From positions 1-64,000 of the forward strand of contig JBBITF010000014.1 of the NCBI GenBank assembly GCA_037440925.1: DNA of 64,000 nt. Direction: 5' to 3'. Shown piece after piece: positions 24,242-31,939 of the stretch. The notes under the pieces are model-generated. The model ran no database searches and was not told where the DNA came from. It saw nothing but the letters and a program-made list of their open reading frames with translations. Every line of letters starts with the position of its first letter. The first letter of the stretch is position 1. This stretch comes from JAABUE01 sp037440925 (GTDB taxonomy: Bacteria; Chloroflexota; Anaerolineae; Anaerolineales; Villigracilaceae). The translations under genes were made by a program, and so were the position numbers.

Positions 24242-26752
24242 TTAAACCACCACATTCACTAATCGTTTTTGCGCTACGATGACTTTCTTGGGCTGTTTGC
24301 CCTCCAGATATTTGCGCACCGTCTCGCTTCCCAGCGCAGCAGACTTGATGACTTCCTCATCGGCGTCGGCTGGGACAGAGATGCGGTCGCGCACTTTGCC
24401 ATTGACCTGGACGGGGATTTCAATCATTTCCTCTTTGGCGGCTTCTTCGTCTACCTGCGGCCAGGGTTGCTGGTGGATGGAGTAGGGCCTGCCCAGATGT
24501 TCCACCCACAGTTCCTCGGTAATATGGGGAGCGACGGGCGCCATCATGCGCAGGTACAGATCTTGGGCCTCTGCCCATTCAGGAGAGCCAACTGCCCCGG
24601 CCTCACGGGCTTTGTACATCTCGTTCAACAGTTCCATCAAAGAGGAAACGATGGTGTTGAACTCGAAATTCTCAAAGTCGCGCGTGACGCGCCGCAGGGT
24701 TTGGTGGACCTTTCTTCGTAAGACCTTTAGGGTCTCCGGAGACCTTAAAGGTCTCTTCTCTTCAGCATCCGTGAACAGCGTCCAGACGCGGCGTATCCAG
24801 CGGGCCGTCCCCTCGATGCCCTGTGAGTTCCAGGGGCCGCCCATTTCCCAGCGAGCGAAGAACATCAGGTAGGCGCGCACGGTATCGGCGCCGTATTGTT
24901 GCACCAGTTCGTCGGGTGCGATGACATTGCCGCGGCTCTTGGACATCTTCTCATGGTCTTCGCCCAGCACCATGCCCTGGTTGCGCAATTGCAGCATCGG
25001 CTCAGGGCCTTTGGTGATGCCCATGTCGCGCAGCGCCTTATGGAAGAAGCGCGTGTAGATGAGGTGCATGGTCGCATGTTCGACGCCGCCGGTATAAATA
25101 TCTACAGGCATCCAATAATCGTATTCGGCCGGGTCAAAGGGGCCAGCATGATAATCGGGGCTGAGGTAGCGCAAGTGATACCATGAGGAGCACATGAAGG
25201 TGTCCATGGTGTCGGTTTCGCGCGTGGCCGGGCCGCCGCACATCGGGCAGGAGGTGTTCTTCCAGGTGGGGTGCAGTTTGAGCGGGCTTTCGCCGGTCGG
25301 CTTCCATTCTACGTCATCGGGCAAAAGGACGGGCAATTGCTCGTCTGGCACAGGCATCCAGCCGTCCTTTTCGCAATAAATCATTGGAATGGGAGCGCCC
25401 CAATAACGCTGGCGGCTGATGAGCCAATCGCGCAGGCGGTAATTGATGGCTTCTTTGCCGATGCCTTTTGCCTCGATCCAATCAATGGCGGCAGCAATGG
25501 AGGGGTTTTTGCGTCCTTTTTCATCGTTGACGGGCGTGCCGTTGATGGGGCCAGAGTTGATGATTTTGCCAGGGCCGACGTAAGCGGCTTCGGCAATGGC
25601 TTTTTCTGCATCCTTCTCCCCTTCAGGCTGGATGACCGGGATAATGGGCAAATTGAATTTACGGGCAAATTCGTAGTCGCGCTCGTCATGCGCCGGTACT
25701 GCCATGATAGCGCCCGTGCCATAGGACATCAGCACGTAATCGGCAATCCAGATAGGGATACGCTGGTTGTTGACCGGGTTGATGGCGTAGCCGCCGGTGA
25801 AAACGCCGGTCTTCTCTTTGTTGGCAGCCTCGCGCTCGATGTCGGACTGACGGGCAGCCTGTTCTTTGTAGGCCTGCACCTCGGCCTTTTGCTCTGCGGT
25901 GGTCACTACCTCTACCAGCGGATGTTCAGGAGAGAAGACCATGAAGGTTGCTCCCCACAACGTATCGGGGCGGGTGGTAAAGATGGTGACCGCTGTTTGC
26001 CGATCGGCATTCGGTGAATTCACTGATGACTGGCTAGTGATAACCGGAAACTGAACTTCTGCGCCTTCCGAGCGGCCAATCCAGTTGGTCTGCAAGGTGC
26101 GGACGCGCTCGGGCCAATCAATGGTGGAAAAATCCAGCAACTCTTCGGCATAGCGAGTGGTCTTGAAGAACCATTGTTCCAAATCTTTCTTAATGACCGG
26201 CGTGCCGCAGCGTTCGCAGTGACGGTCTTCACCCCACACCTGCTCGCGCGCCAGGGTGGTATTGCAAGAGGGGCACCAGTCCACAGGCGACATCTTGCGA
26301 TAGGCCAGTCCATGTTTGAATAGTTGGATGAAGAACCATTGTGTCCACTTATAATATTCCGGGTCAGAAGACACGGCTTCTCGTTTCCAATCGAACATAG
26401 CGCCCATGCTGCGCAATTGAGCACGCATGCGTTCGATGTTCTTATAGGTCCACTCCTTGGGATGAATGCCGCGCTTGACAGCCGCGTTCTCAGCCGGCAG
26501 GCCAAAAGCATCGAAGCCCATCGGGAAAAGCACATTGTAGCCTTTCATGCGCATAAAGCGGGCGCGCGCATCGGAGGGCGTCATGGCGTACCAATGACCG
26601 ATGTGCAGGTCGCCGGAAGGATACGGCAGCATGGTGAGGGCATAGAACTTGGGGCGGCTTCGATCCACGACCGACCGATACAACTGATCGGCTTGCCATT
26701 TCTCCTGCCATTTTTTTTCGATTTTTGCATGGTTATAGGCGATCTCTGTCAT
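24242..26752 (-). CDS. leuS: Leucyl-tRNA synthetase
   Basis: An 836-residue class I synthetase from MTEIAYNHAKIEKKWQ. The HIGH motif is in PYPSGDLHIGHW and the KMSKS motif in EKMSKSRGN. The CP1 editing domain (about 220-420) has TTRPDTLWGATFM and GTGAIMAVPAHDERD. Two features are unusual. A heptanucleotide array encodes part of the linker ITSQSSVNSPNADRQ at the start of CP1, and a 34-base palindrome encodes LRSPETLKV in the linker before the anticodon domain. Both lie where family members vary in length. Expression is under a T-box leader upstream. Confidence 0.97.
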   Translation of the reverse strand: MTEIAYNHAKIEKKWQEKWQADQLYRSVVDRSRPKFYALTMLPYPSGDLHIGHWYAMTPSDARARFMRMKGYNVLFPMGFDAFGLPAENAAVKRGIHPKEWTYKNIERMRAQLRSMGAMFDWKREAVSSDPEYYKWTQWFFIQLFKHGLAYRKMSPVDWCPSCNTTLAREQVWGEDRHCERCGTPVIKKDLEQWFFKTTRYAEELLDFSTIDWPERVRTLQTNWIGRSEGAEVQFPVITSQSSVNSPNADRQTAVTIFTTRPDTLWGATFMVFSPEHPLVEVVTTAEQKAEVQAYKEQAARQSDIEREAANKEKTGVFTGGYAINPVNNQRIPIWIADYVLMSYGTGAIMAVPAHDERDYEFARKFNLPIIPVIQPEGEKDAEKAIAEAAYVGPGKIINSGPINGTPVNDEKGRKNPSIAAAIDWIEAKGIGKEAINYRLRDWLISRQRYWGAPIPMIYCEKDGWMPVPDEQLPVLLPDDVEWKPTGESPLKLHPTWKNTSCPMCGGPATRETDTMDTFMCSSWYHLRYLSPDYHAGPFDPAEYDYWMPVDIYTGGVEHATMHLIYTRFFHKALRDMGITKGPEPMLQLRNQGMVLGEDHEKMSKSRGNVIAPDELVQQYGADTVRAYLMFFARWEMGGPWNSQGIEGTARWIRRVWTLFTDAEEKRPLRSPETLKVLRRKVHQTLRRVTRDFENFEFNTIVSSLMELLNEMYKAREAGAVGSPEWAEAQDLYLRMMAPVAPHITEELWVEHLGRPYSIHQQPWPQVDEEAAKEEMIEIPVQVNGKVRDRISVPADADEEVIKSAALGSETVRKYLEGKQPKKVIVAQKRLVNVVV
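24721..24754. repeat. Palindrome inside leuS
   Basis: AGACCTTTAGGGTCTCC is followed directly by its reverse complement with one mismatch, giving a 34-base inverted repeat without a spacer. It is read in frame through the variable linker before LRRKVHQTL. Its form resembles the palindromes inside repeat C and suggests insertion of a REP-like unit into coding sequence. Confidence 0.7.
26018..26052. repeat. Degenerate heptamer array, family 2, inside leuS
   Basis: On the leuS coding strand, units AGTTTCC, GGTTATC, ACTAGCC, AGTCATC and AGTGAAT follow one another in seven-base register. They match the AGTNNNC form of the clearer arrays at 27242 and 62100. The segment encodes the extra Ser-rich linker before TIFTTRPDTLWG. 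It is more decayed than the other arrays, so the assignment is tentative. Confidence 0.5.
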
Positions 26753-26763
26753 TCGTGCCTCGA

Positions 26764-27150
26764 TAAAAAAAATTCCTTCATCCACTCAGGGACGAAGGTT
26801 GATGCTCCGCGGTACCACCCGGTTTCGTCTGATAGACCAATCGCCTCATAGTCGCATAGCCTTCTGGATGCATGACCCAACGGCACTGAGACACAGCGAC
26901 AATCAGCCCAAGCGACGCGCTCCATTTGCGATAACGGGCAACCCCGGCGCCGACTACTGAGATTCACCGGCGCAGTCCTCTTGCGAGAAGCAGGCGAGTT
27001 CGGTCTTGAATGGCATTCCCGCTCGATGCCGGCGAAGGGCTTACACCTCGCTCTCCCTTCTCGCTGACGGGATGACTTACTACTCCTGCCATGACGTTTG
27101 TTGGGGCGAACCTTACATCTACCCGTTATTCGGGCGGATGCAAGTCTCGC
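26764..27150 (-). promoter_or_regulatory. T-box riboswitch leader of leuS
   Basis: On the minus strand the leader has stem I-type sequence (AGCGAGAAGGGAGAGCGAGG), CCGTTATCG before the antiterminator, and the T-box CCGGGTGGTACCGCGG at 26807-26822. A terminator follows: CCTTCGTCC pairs with GGATGAAGG (26775-26798), then eight T at 26765-26772. leuS begins 12 bases later. Uncharged tRNA-Leu is the expected ligand; I could not fix the specifier codon. The leader begins less than 40 bases after a tRNA-Ala gene on the same strand. Confidence 0.9.
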
Positions 27151-27162
27151 CCTTACATTGTG

Positions 27163-27235
27163 TGGACCCAGAGGGATTCGAACCCTCGACCTCCTCAATG
27201 CCATTGAGGCGCGCTCCCAACTGCGCTATGGGCCC
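27163..27235 (-). tRNA. tRNA-Ala (anticodon GGC)
   Basis: A 73-base cloverleaf. Acceptor stem GGGCCCA pairs with TGGGTCC, D-arm is GCGCAGTTGGGAGCGC, anticodon stem-loop is CCTCA-ATGGCAT-TGAGG with GGC at 34-36, and the T-arm contains GGTTCGAATCC. The 3' CCA is not encoded. It reads GCC codons. Upstream on the same strand is a second tRNA-Ala, and downstream is the leuS T-box leader. Confidence 0.96.
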
Positions 27236-27241
27236 GGGGTT

Positions 27242-27276
27242 TCAGTGATCGGTAATCAGTGTGCAGTGACCGGCTT
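27242..27276. repeat. Heptamer array, family 2, between the tRNA genes
   Basis: Five seven-base units (TCAGTGA, TCGGTAA, TCAGTGT, GCAGTGA, CCGGCTT) lie in register, and looser units continue to about 27322 (TGACTGA, CACTGAA). They fill the 87-base spacer between the two tRNA-Ala genes. The same TCAGTGA unit recurs inside the histidine kinase gene at 62100. Confidence 0.75.
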
Positions 27277-27322
27277 TTGTTTCTGTTCAGCGACGGATGA
27301 CTGAACATGATCACTGAACAGA

Positions 27323-27395
27323 TGGACCTGAGGGGATTCGAACCCCTGACCTCCTCAGTGCGATTGAGGCGCGCTCCCAACTGCGCTACAGGCCC
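27323..27395 (-). tRNA. tRNA-Ala (anticodon CGC)
   Basis: A 73-base cloverleaf with acceptor GGGCCTG pairing CAGGTCC, the same D-arm as the neighbouring tRNA, anticodon stem-loop CCTCA-ATCGCAC-TGAGG with CGC at 34-36, and T-arm GGTTCGAATCC. The 3' CCA is not encoded. It reads GCG codons. High similarity to the adjacent tRNA-Ala(GGC) suggests local duplication followed by anticodon change. Confidence 0.96.
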
Positions 27396-27508
27396 GCGTA
27401 CAAAGCGAGCGTAATTCTACCTGAGGGGTAGGGGGATGTCAAGTAGGTTTTTGAGAACGAGAGCAAAGCAGGGCAACAGGGAATGACAAAAAACGGTAAA
27501 ATAAGCGT

Positions 27509-28378
27509 ATGTGGAAAGCCTTGTTCAAGGCCATGCGCCCCAAACAATGGGCCAAGAATATCTTCTTGTTTGCGGCGCTGGTATTCGACCGTAAATTGAC
27601 CCATGTAGACGCCATCTTGCACACGGTGGGCGGGGCAATTGTGTTCAGCCTGGTTGCCAGCGCGGTGTACATCGTCAACGACATCGCCGATGTAGAAGCC
27701 GACCGTCAGCATCCTATCAAGCGCAAGCGGCCCATTGCGGCCGGCGATCTACCCATCCCGCTGGCCTGGGGGGTGGTCGTGCTGCTTGGGCTGGTCGCTT
27801 TTCCGTGCGCATATTTTCTCTCTCCAACCTTTGCGCTGATTTTGTCGCTCTACCTGCTGCTCAACCTGGCCTATTCCAAATGGCTCAAGCATGTAGCCCT
27901 GCTCGATATCATTGTGCTGGCATCGTTCTACCTGATTCGCGTGGCCGCCGGCGTGACCCTGATTGATGTGGTGCGTTTTTCGCCCTGGATCTACGTATTT
28001 ACCACCTTTCTTTCTTTGTTGATTGGCGCCGGCAAACGCCGCGCCGAACTCTCCGAACTGGCCGAAGGCCCGGCTGCCCAACGCCGCGTGTTAGACGGCT
28101 ACACTCTGGGCTTCCTCGACCAACTCATCACGCTGGCTTCTGGCATCACTATTATCACCTACAGCCTGTACACCTTCTCGGCTCCCAATCTGCCCGAAAA
28201 TCATGCCATGATGCTTACTATTCCTTTCATCATTTACAGCGTGATGCGCTATCAGTACCTGCTGCAAGTACAGAACGTTGGCAGCGCGCCCGAAGAGTTG
28301 GTGCTGCTTGACCGCCCGCTGCAAATTGCTATTCTCCTATGGGGGTTGGCCGTGCTGGCGGTGTTCTATCTCACGTAG
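27509..28378 (+). CDS. UbiA-family decaprenyl-phosphate phosphoribosyltransferase-like protein
   Basis: A 289-residue polytopic prenyltransferase with eight to nine membrane helices. MRPKQWAKNIFLFAALVF at the start and the first Asp-rich motif YIVNDIADVEADRQHPIKRKRP are characteristic of the UbiA subgroup that includes DPPR synthase of mycobacteria. KRRAELSEL and DQLITLASG follow. The expected reaction is transfer of 5-phosphoribose from PRPP to polyprenyl phosphate. Whether this organism makes arabinose-type glycans is unknown. Mevalonate kinase begins 30 bases downstream, giving an isoprenoid-related pair. Confidence 0.85.
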   Translation: MWKALFKAMRPKQWAKNIFLFAALVFDRKLTHVDAILHTVGGAIVFSLVASAVYIVNDIADVEADRQHPIKRKRPIAAGDLPIPLAWGVVVLLGLVAFPCAYFLSPTFALILSLYLLLNLAYSKWLKHVALLDIIVLASFYLIRVAAGVTLIDVVRFSPWIYVFTTFLSLLIGAGKRRAELSELAEGPAAQRRVLDGYTLGFLDQLITLASGITIITYSLYTFSAPNLPENHAMMLTIPFIIYSVMRYQYLLQVQNVGSAPEELVLLDRPLQIAILLWGLAVLAVFYLT

Positions 28379-28408
28379 CGCAGCACAGGATATGCTTGCG
28401 TCTTTATC

Positions 28409-29335
28409 ATGATCACCTCTTCTGCTCCCGGCAAAATCATCTTGTTCGGCGAACATGCCGTTGTATACGGGCAGCCGGCCCTGGCCGTCCCTGTAACACA
28501 GGTTCATGCAGACGTGCGCATCGAGGAGATTTTCAGCCCCGGGGTGTGGATCAACGCCCCTAACATTCAACTCCATTCTCGTTTGGATTCGCTCGCTTCT
28601 TCTCACCCGCTGGCTGCTACCGTTAAAAACACGCTTTCTACGCTGGGAGTCTCGTACCTCTCCGGCATTAGCATCCTCATTCGTTCCAGCATCCCGGTGG
28701 CTTCGGGGCTGGGTTCGGGCGCGGCGGTTTCAGTGGCTCTCATCCGCGCACTGGCAAGATACGTGGGCAGGCCGTTGACAGACGAGCAGGTAAGCGCCCT
28801 GGCTTTCGAGACCGAAAAACTCTATCATGGCACGCCTTCTGGCATAGACAATACGGTTGTCACCTACGCCAAACCGGTCTACTTTGTCAAAGGTCAACCG
28901 CCCACGACTTTTCGGGTTGGACAGCCTTTTACCATTGTAATTGGAGATACCGGCATTGCCGCCTCGACCAAAGAGACGGTGGCTGACGTGCGTCGTCTGT
29001 GGCAAGAGAACCCAGCGCGTTTCGAGACCTATTTCGAGACCATTGGCGGCATCGTCCAGACGGCGCGGCAGGTGATCGAAGCCGGCCTTCCCGATAGCCT
29101 GGGACCGCTGATGGACGAGAATCACGCTTTGCTGCGCCAAATGGACGTCTCCTCGCCGGCGTTAGAGCGCCTGGTGGCAGCGGCGCGCGCAGCGGGCGCG
29201 CTGGGCGCCAAACTTTCGGGCGGGGGGCGCGGAGGCAACATGATTGCGTTGACGCGGCCCGAAATAACGGAAGCCGTTATCGGGTCGCTGAAAGAAGCGG
29301 GGGCGAAGCAGGTCATCCAAACCCAGGTCGGGTAA
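28409..29335 (+). CDS. mvk: Mevalonate kinase
   Basis: A 308-residue GHMP kinase. SSAPGKIILFGEHAVVYGQPALAVP at the N-terminus is the mevalonate kinase signature. The ATP-binding loop is IPVASGLGSGAAVSVA, the middle has FETEKLYHGTPSGIDN, and the C-terminus has GAKLSGGGRGGNMIAL. It phosphorylates mevalonate in the cytoplasmic isoprenoid pathway. No other mevalonate-pathway gene is adjacent, but the upstream gene uses a polyprenyl phosphate. Confidence 0.94.
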   Translation: MITSSAPGKIILFGEHAVVYGQPALAVPVTQVHADVRIEEIFSPGVWINAPNIQLHSRLDSLASSHPLAATVKNTLSTLGVSYLSGISILIRSSIPVASGLGSGAAVSVALIRALARYVGRPLTDEQVSALAFETEKLYHGTPSGIDNTVVTYAKPVYFVKGQPPTTFRVGQPFTIVIGDTGIAASTKETVADVRRLWQENPARFETYFETIGGIVQTARQVIEAGLPDSLGPLMDENHALLRQMDVSSPALERLVAAARAAGALGAKLSGGGRGGNMIALTRPEITEAVIGSLKEAGAKQVIQTQVG

Positions 29336-29449
29336 GCCCATACCGCCTGTCCAATCTCTAACAAAAACACAATCTTTTGCTTGCGGTTTTCTTACGCTCT
29401 CCTGTTAAGATAGGAGCAATTCGACAAGCAAAACAAAAGGAGACCAAAC

Positions 29450-29851
29450 ATGACTCTCTACATTCAACCTTATCCGTACCGCAATATGTCACGCCGCCTG
29501 GCCGCCTGGAATCGCGACGTTGCCTGCCAACAATCTCTGCGCGTGAACGTCCACGACGAAGAAGATGCGCTGGTGTTGAAGGCGCTGGTGCCTGGCTTGA
29601 AGGCTGAAGACCTGACCATTCAGGTGCTGGAAGATGTCGTTCACATCGAGGGCGCATTCCCCGCCGCAAGTGAAGACCAGGAATATCTGCTGAATGAACT
29701 TCCGAGCGGTTCTTTCCGCCGCACGCTGCGGATGCCGGCGGCCATCGAGGCCGATAAGGTCGAAGCCAAGATTACCGACGGCGTGTTGACGCTGCGCCTG
29801 CCCAAGGCCGAATCGGCCCGCCCCAAGAAAATTAAGGTTTCTGCCAAATAA
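29450..29851 (+). CDS. Hsp20 / alpha-crystallin small heat shock protein
   Basis: A 133-residue chaperone. The alpha-crystallin domain spans about residues 35-130, with LKAEDLTIQVLEDVVHIEG, a phenylalanine-containing PSGSFRRTLRMP and the strand ITDGVLTLRLPKAE. The C-terminal IxI motif is replaced by KKIKV. AAAAGGAGACC precedes the ATG. Upstream, GCTCTCCT and AGGAGC around GTTAAGAT form a small inverted repeat that could be an operator, though it is not CIRCE. A clear terminator follows. Confidence 0.93.
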   Translation: MTLYIQPYPYRNMSRRLAAWNRDVACQQSLRVNVHDEEDALVLKALVPGLKAEDLTIQVLEDVVHIEGAFPAASEDQEYLLNELPSGSFRRTLRMPAAIEADKVEAKITDGVLTLRLPKAESARPKKIKVSAK

Positions 29852-29879
29852 GTGAACGTCAGTTCGGAATGAAGAACCA

Positions 29880-29917
29880 GCGCCCCGAAGGATTTGAACC
29901 CTTTGGGGCGCGCTTTT
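29880..29917 (+). terminator. Intrinsic terminator after hsp20
   Basis: GCGCCCCGAAGG and CCTTTGGGGCGC form a 12-base stem with one G-T pair, followed by GCTTTT. It should end the hsp20 transcript before the lipoprotein gene. Confidence 0.8.
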
Positions 29918-29950
29918 GCACGTTATAATTGGCGCATCCTCTTGTGGAGT

Positions 29951-30991
29951 ATGACCGTGCAGAAATCGTGTTTCCGTCTCTTGCTCCTCTTTGCCTTGCT
30001 GGGCGGAGCATTCGTTCTCTCGTCTTGCAAATTGGGGGCTTCTCAGTCTACACCCATGCCCCTTCCTACCGATACACCCATACCAACGCCTACCTTCACA
30101 GCCACGCCATCCACGCCGTTGGTCATCCTGGTCATTCCGCCTGATTTGGCGCAAGCGACTTCAGACCTGTATCAGAAAACGGTCTATGACCTGGCCCAAC
30201 AAAGCGGATTCCGCTATCAGGTGCGCAATACGCTCAGCGAGCAAGACTTGGAGCCAGACTTGCGGGTGGTGATTGCGCTGCCGCCCGATCCGGGTCCAGG
30301 CATAGCGGCGCTGGCTGCCGCCGCCCCACAGACGCAGTTTTTGGCGATCAATATCCCCGGTCTGACGGCCGGCGGCAATATCAGCGTGCTGGCAAACAAC
30401 GCTCAAACGGATATTGTGGCTTTCATGGCCGGTTATATCGGCGCTATGATTACGACCGAGTATCGTATTGGGATGGTCATCCCGAAGGATAATCCAGACG
30501 CTTTAAGCGCGCTGGATGCGTTTACCAATGGCATGGCTTACTATTGCGGTATCTGTCGGGGATATTATTACTTGCCCTATACCTTCCCGCAATATGTGGA
30601 AATTCCATCCCAAGACCCGCCAGAAACGCATGGTTATTATCCGGTCTATTTGATCCAGCAGCGCGAGGTGGATTTCATTTACGTTTACCCCGACCTGGCG
30701 ACGCCAGAGTTGTTGACGTATATCGGCTCCTCGGGGGGGGTGCAGTTTGGAATTGCCCCGCCTGGACCCAAGCCGCTCTATTGGGCCGGCAGCCTGAGTT
30801 CGGACGTGGTCAGCGCCATCCAGCAAGCCTGGCCAGGCCTGGTCGCTGGGCAGGGAGGCCAGGTGGTGCAATCGCCATTGACGCTGACAGACGCAGATCC
30901 CAACCTGTTCAGCCCAGGCAAGCAGGCGCTAGCCGCCCAGGTGCTGGCCGATTTGTTGGCCGGGCTTATCTCACCGCATGGGGTTCCGTAA
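29951..30991 (+). CDS. BMP-family-like substrate-binding lipoprotein
   Basis: A 346-residue lipoprotein. The signal peptide ends VLSSCKLGA, and a Thr/Pro linker (PLPTDTPIPTPTFTATPSTP) follows. The mature part resembles basic-membrane-protein (BMP) type periplasmic binding proteins: VVIALPPDPG, QFLAINIPG, VAFMAGYIGAM and IGMVIPKD. BMP proteins bind nucleosides or related ligands for ABC importers, but no transporter genes are adjacent. The ATG at 29951 is chosen for its signal peptide. The TAA stop lies in the first unit of the heptamer array that follows. Confidence 0.72.
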   Translation: MTVQKSCFRLLLLFALLGGAFVLSSCKLGASQSTPMPLPTDTPIPTPTFTATPSTPLVILVIPPDLAQATSDLYQKTVYDLAQQSGFRYQVRNTLSEQDLEPDLRVVIALPPDPGPGIAALAAAAPQTQFLAINIPGLTAGGNISVLANNAQTDIVAFMAGYIGAMITTEYRIGMVIPKDNPDALSALDAFTNGMAYYCGICRGYYYLPYTFPQYVEIPSQDPPETHGYYPVYLIQQREVDFIYVYPDLATPELLTYIGSSGGVQFGIAPPGPKPLYWAGSLSSDVVSAIQQAWPGLVAGQGGQVVQSPLTLTDADPNLFSPGKQALAAQVLADLLAGLISPHGVP

Positions 30992-31077
30992 AGCGTGAGG
31001 CGTGGGGCGTGAGGCGTAAAGCGTGAGGCGTGAGGCGTAAAGCGTCAGGCGTAAAGCGTGAGGCGTGAGGCGTAAAA
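30987..31077. repeat. Heptamer array, family 1, between convergent genes
   Basis: Thirteen consecutive seven-base units without a break, alternating CGTGAGG and CGTAAAG with single variants. The array supplies the TAA stop of the lipoprotein gene in its first unit and ends one base before the stop codon of the opposing sulfotransferase gene. It therefore constitutes the entire intergenic space. It is the longest and most regular array in the window. Confidence 0.92.
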
Positions 31078-31078
31078 C

Positions 31079-31939
31079 TTACCAAGCCAAGTCGGTTTCA
31101 TAGCCGAGCCGGATGAGCAGATCACCGGCGACTTGCTTGAAAATTTCCTTGTGTTCGGGGGTGAAATATTTCTTCCATTCTCCAGTCTTGCCAGAGCGAA
31201 AGGTGGGGGATTTCTTCGGGTTGATGCTGGTCTCTAGGGCTTCGAGAATCAGGTTGCGGGACGTCGGAAGCGAACCGCAGCGTTGGAGGAAATGCTCCAA
31301 GATGCGAGCCAGCGCCGTTTGGCGGTCATTCACCAGGTCTTCGAAGTGAATTTTCAGCACGGCGGGCTGTTCCAGCCAGCCCAGGTAGGGAGCAAAACGG
31401 GCGGCAATGTCGGGGAATTCGACATTTGCATCGGGTCTTCCCAGAATGCTAGCCTTCAATCGCGCGTCGAAGTCGGGCAGCGAGGCGTAGTATGCATGAT
31501 GAACGTGCTTTACTTCCATATCGGTCACGTAGAAGACATGCGAAACGGCCACGTCACGCGGATCACGGAAGATGAAGTATGGCAGAAAGGCCGGCGTCGC
31601 AAGGCGGGCAACGACTTCGGGGCGAGCAAACAAGTGCGCCGAGGCAACATCGCGCGGGCGAAGGGCATCGAGCCAGGCCAGGCTTTCTTCTATGGAGCGC
31701 TTGCGGCCACTCTCGCCCTCGTATTCGGCATAGAAGGAATGCAAGCGGGTCGAGAAAGGCGCTATCCGTGAAAATCCCAGCAGAATCTGGTCGAGCAGAT
31801 GGGTGCCGCTCTTGGGAAAGGAGATACCCAGCAAAACCGGCCAGCCGTCCGGCGGTGCAGGCAGGGCTGCAAAACGGACGCGCTGACCGGTCTTTTCGGC
31901 CTGATAGAGCCAGCGGCGGAGAAGCGCTTTGAGTTTCAT
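31079..31939 (-). CDS. Sulfotransferase-domain protein
   Basis: A 286-residue PAPS-dependent sulfotransferase fold. The 5'-phosphosulfate loop is LGISFPKSGTHLLDQILLG, the 3'-phosphate-binding segment is FRDPRDVAVSHVFYV, and FRSGKTGEWKKYFTPEH near the C-terminus matches the GxxGxWK motif. The acceptor is unknown and could be a lipid or glycan. The ATG at 31939 overlaps the pfk stop as ATGA, so the two are translationally coupled. Metabolic logic for pairing with phosphofructokinase is not apparent. Confidence 0.88.
   Translation of the reverse strand: MKLKALLRRWLYQAEKTGQRVRFAALPAPPDGWPVLLGISFPKSGTHLLDQILLGFSRIAPFSTRLHSFYAEYEGESGRKRSIEESLAWLDALRPRDVASAHLFARPEVVARLATPAFLPYFIFRDPRDVAVSHVFYVTDMEVKHVHHAYYASLPDFDARLKASILGRPDANVEFPDIAARFAPYLGWLEQPAVLKIHFEDLVNDRQTALARILEHFLQRCGSLPTSRNLILEALETSINPKKSPTFRSGKTGEWKKYFTPEHKEIFKQVAGDLLIRLGYETDLAW

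Noticed and set aside
30987..31077. Possible CRISPR array
   Set aside because: Units are 7 bases with no unique spacers, and no cas gene is present. This is a tandem heptamer repeat.
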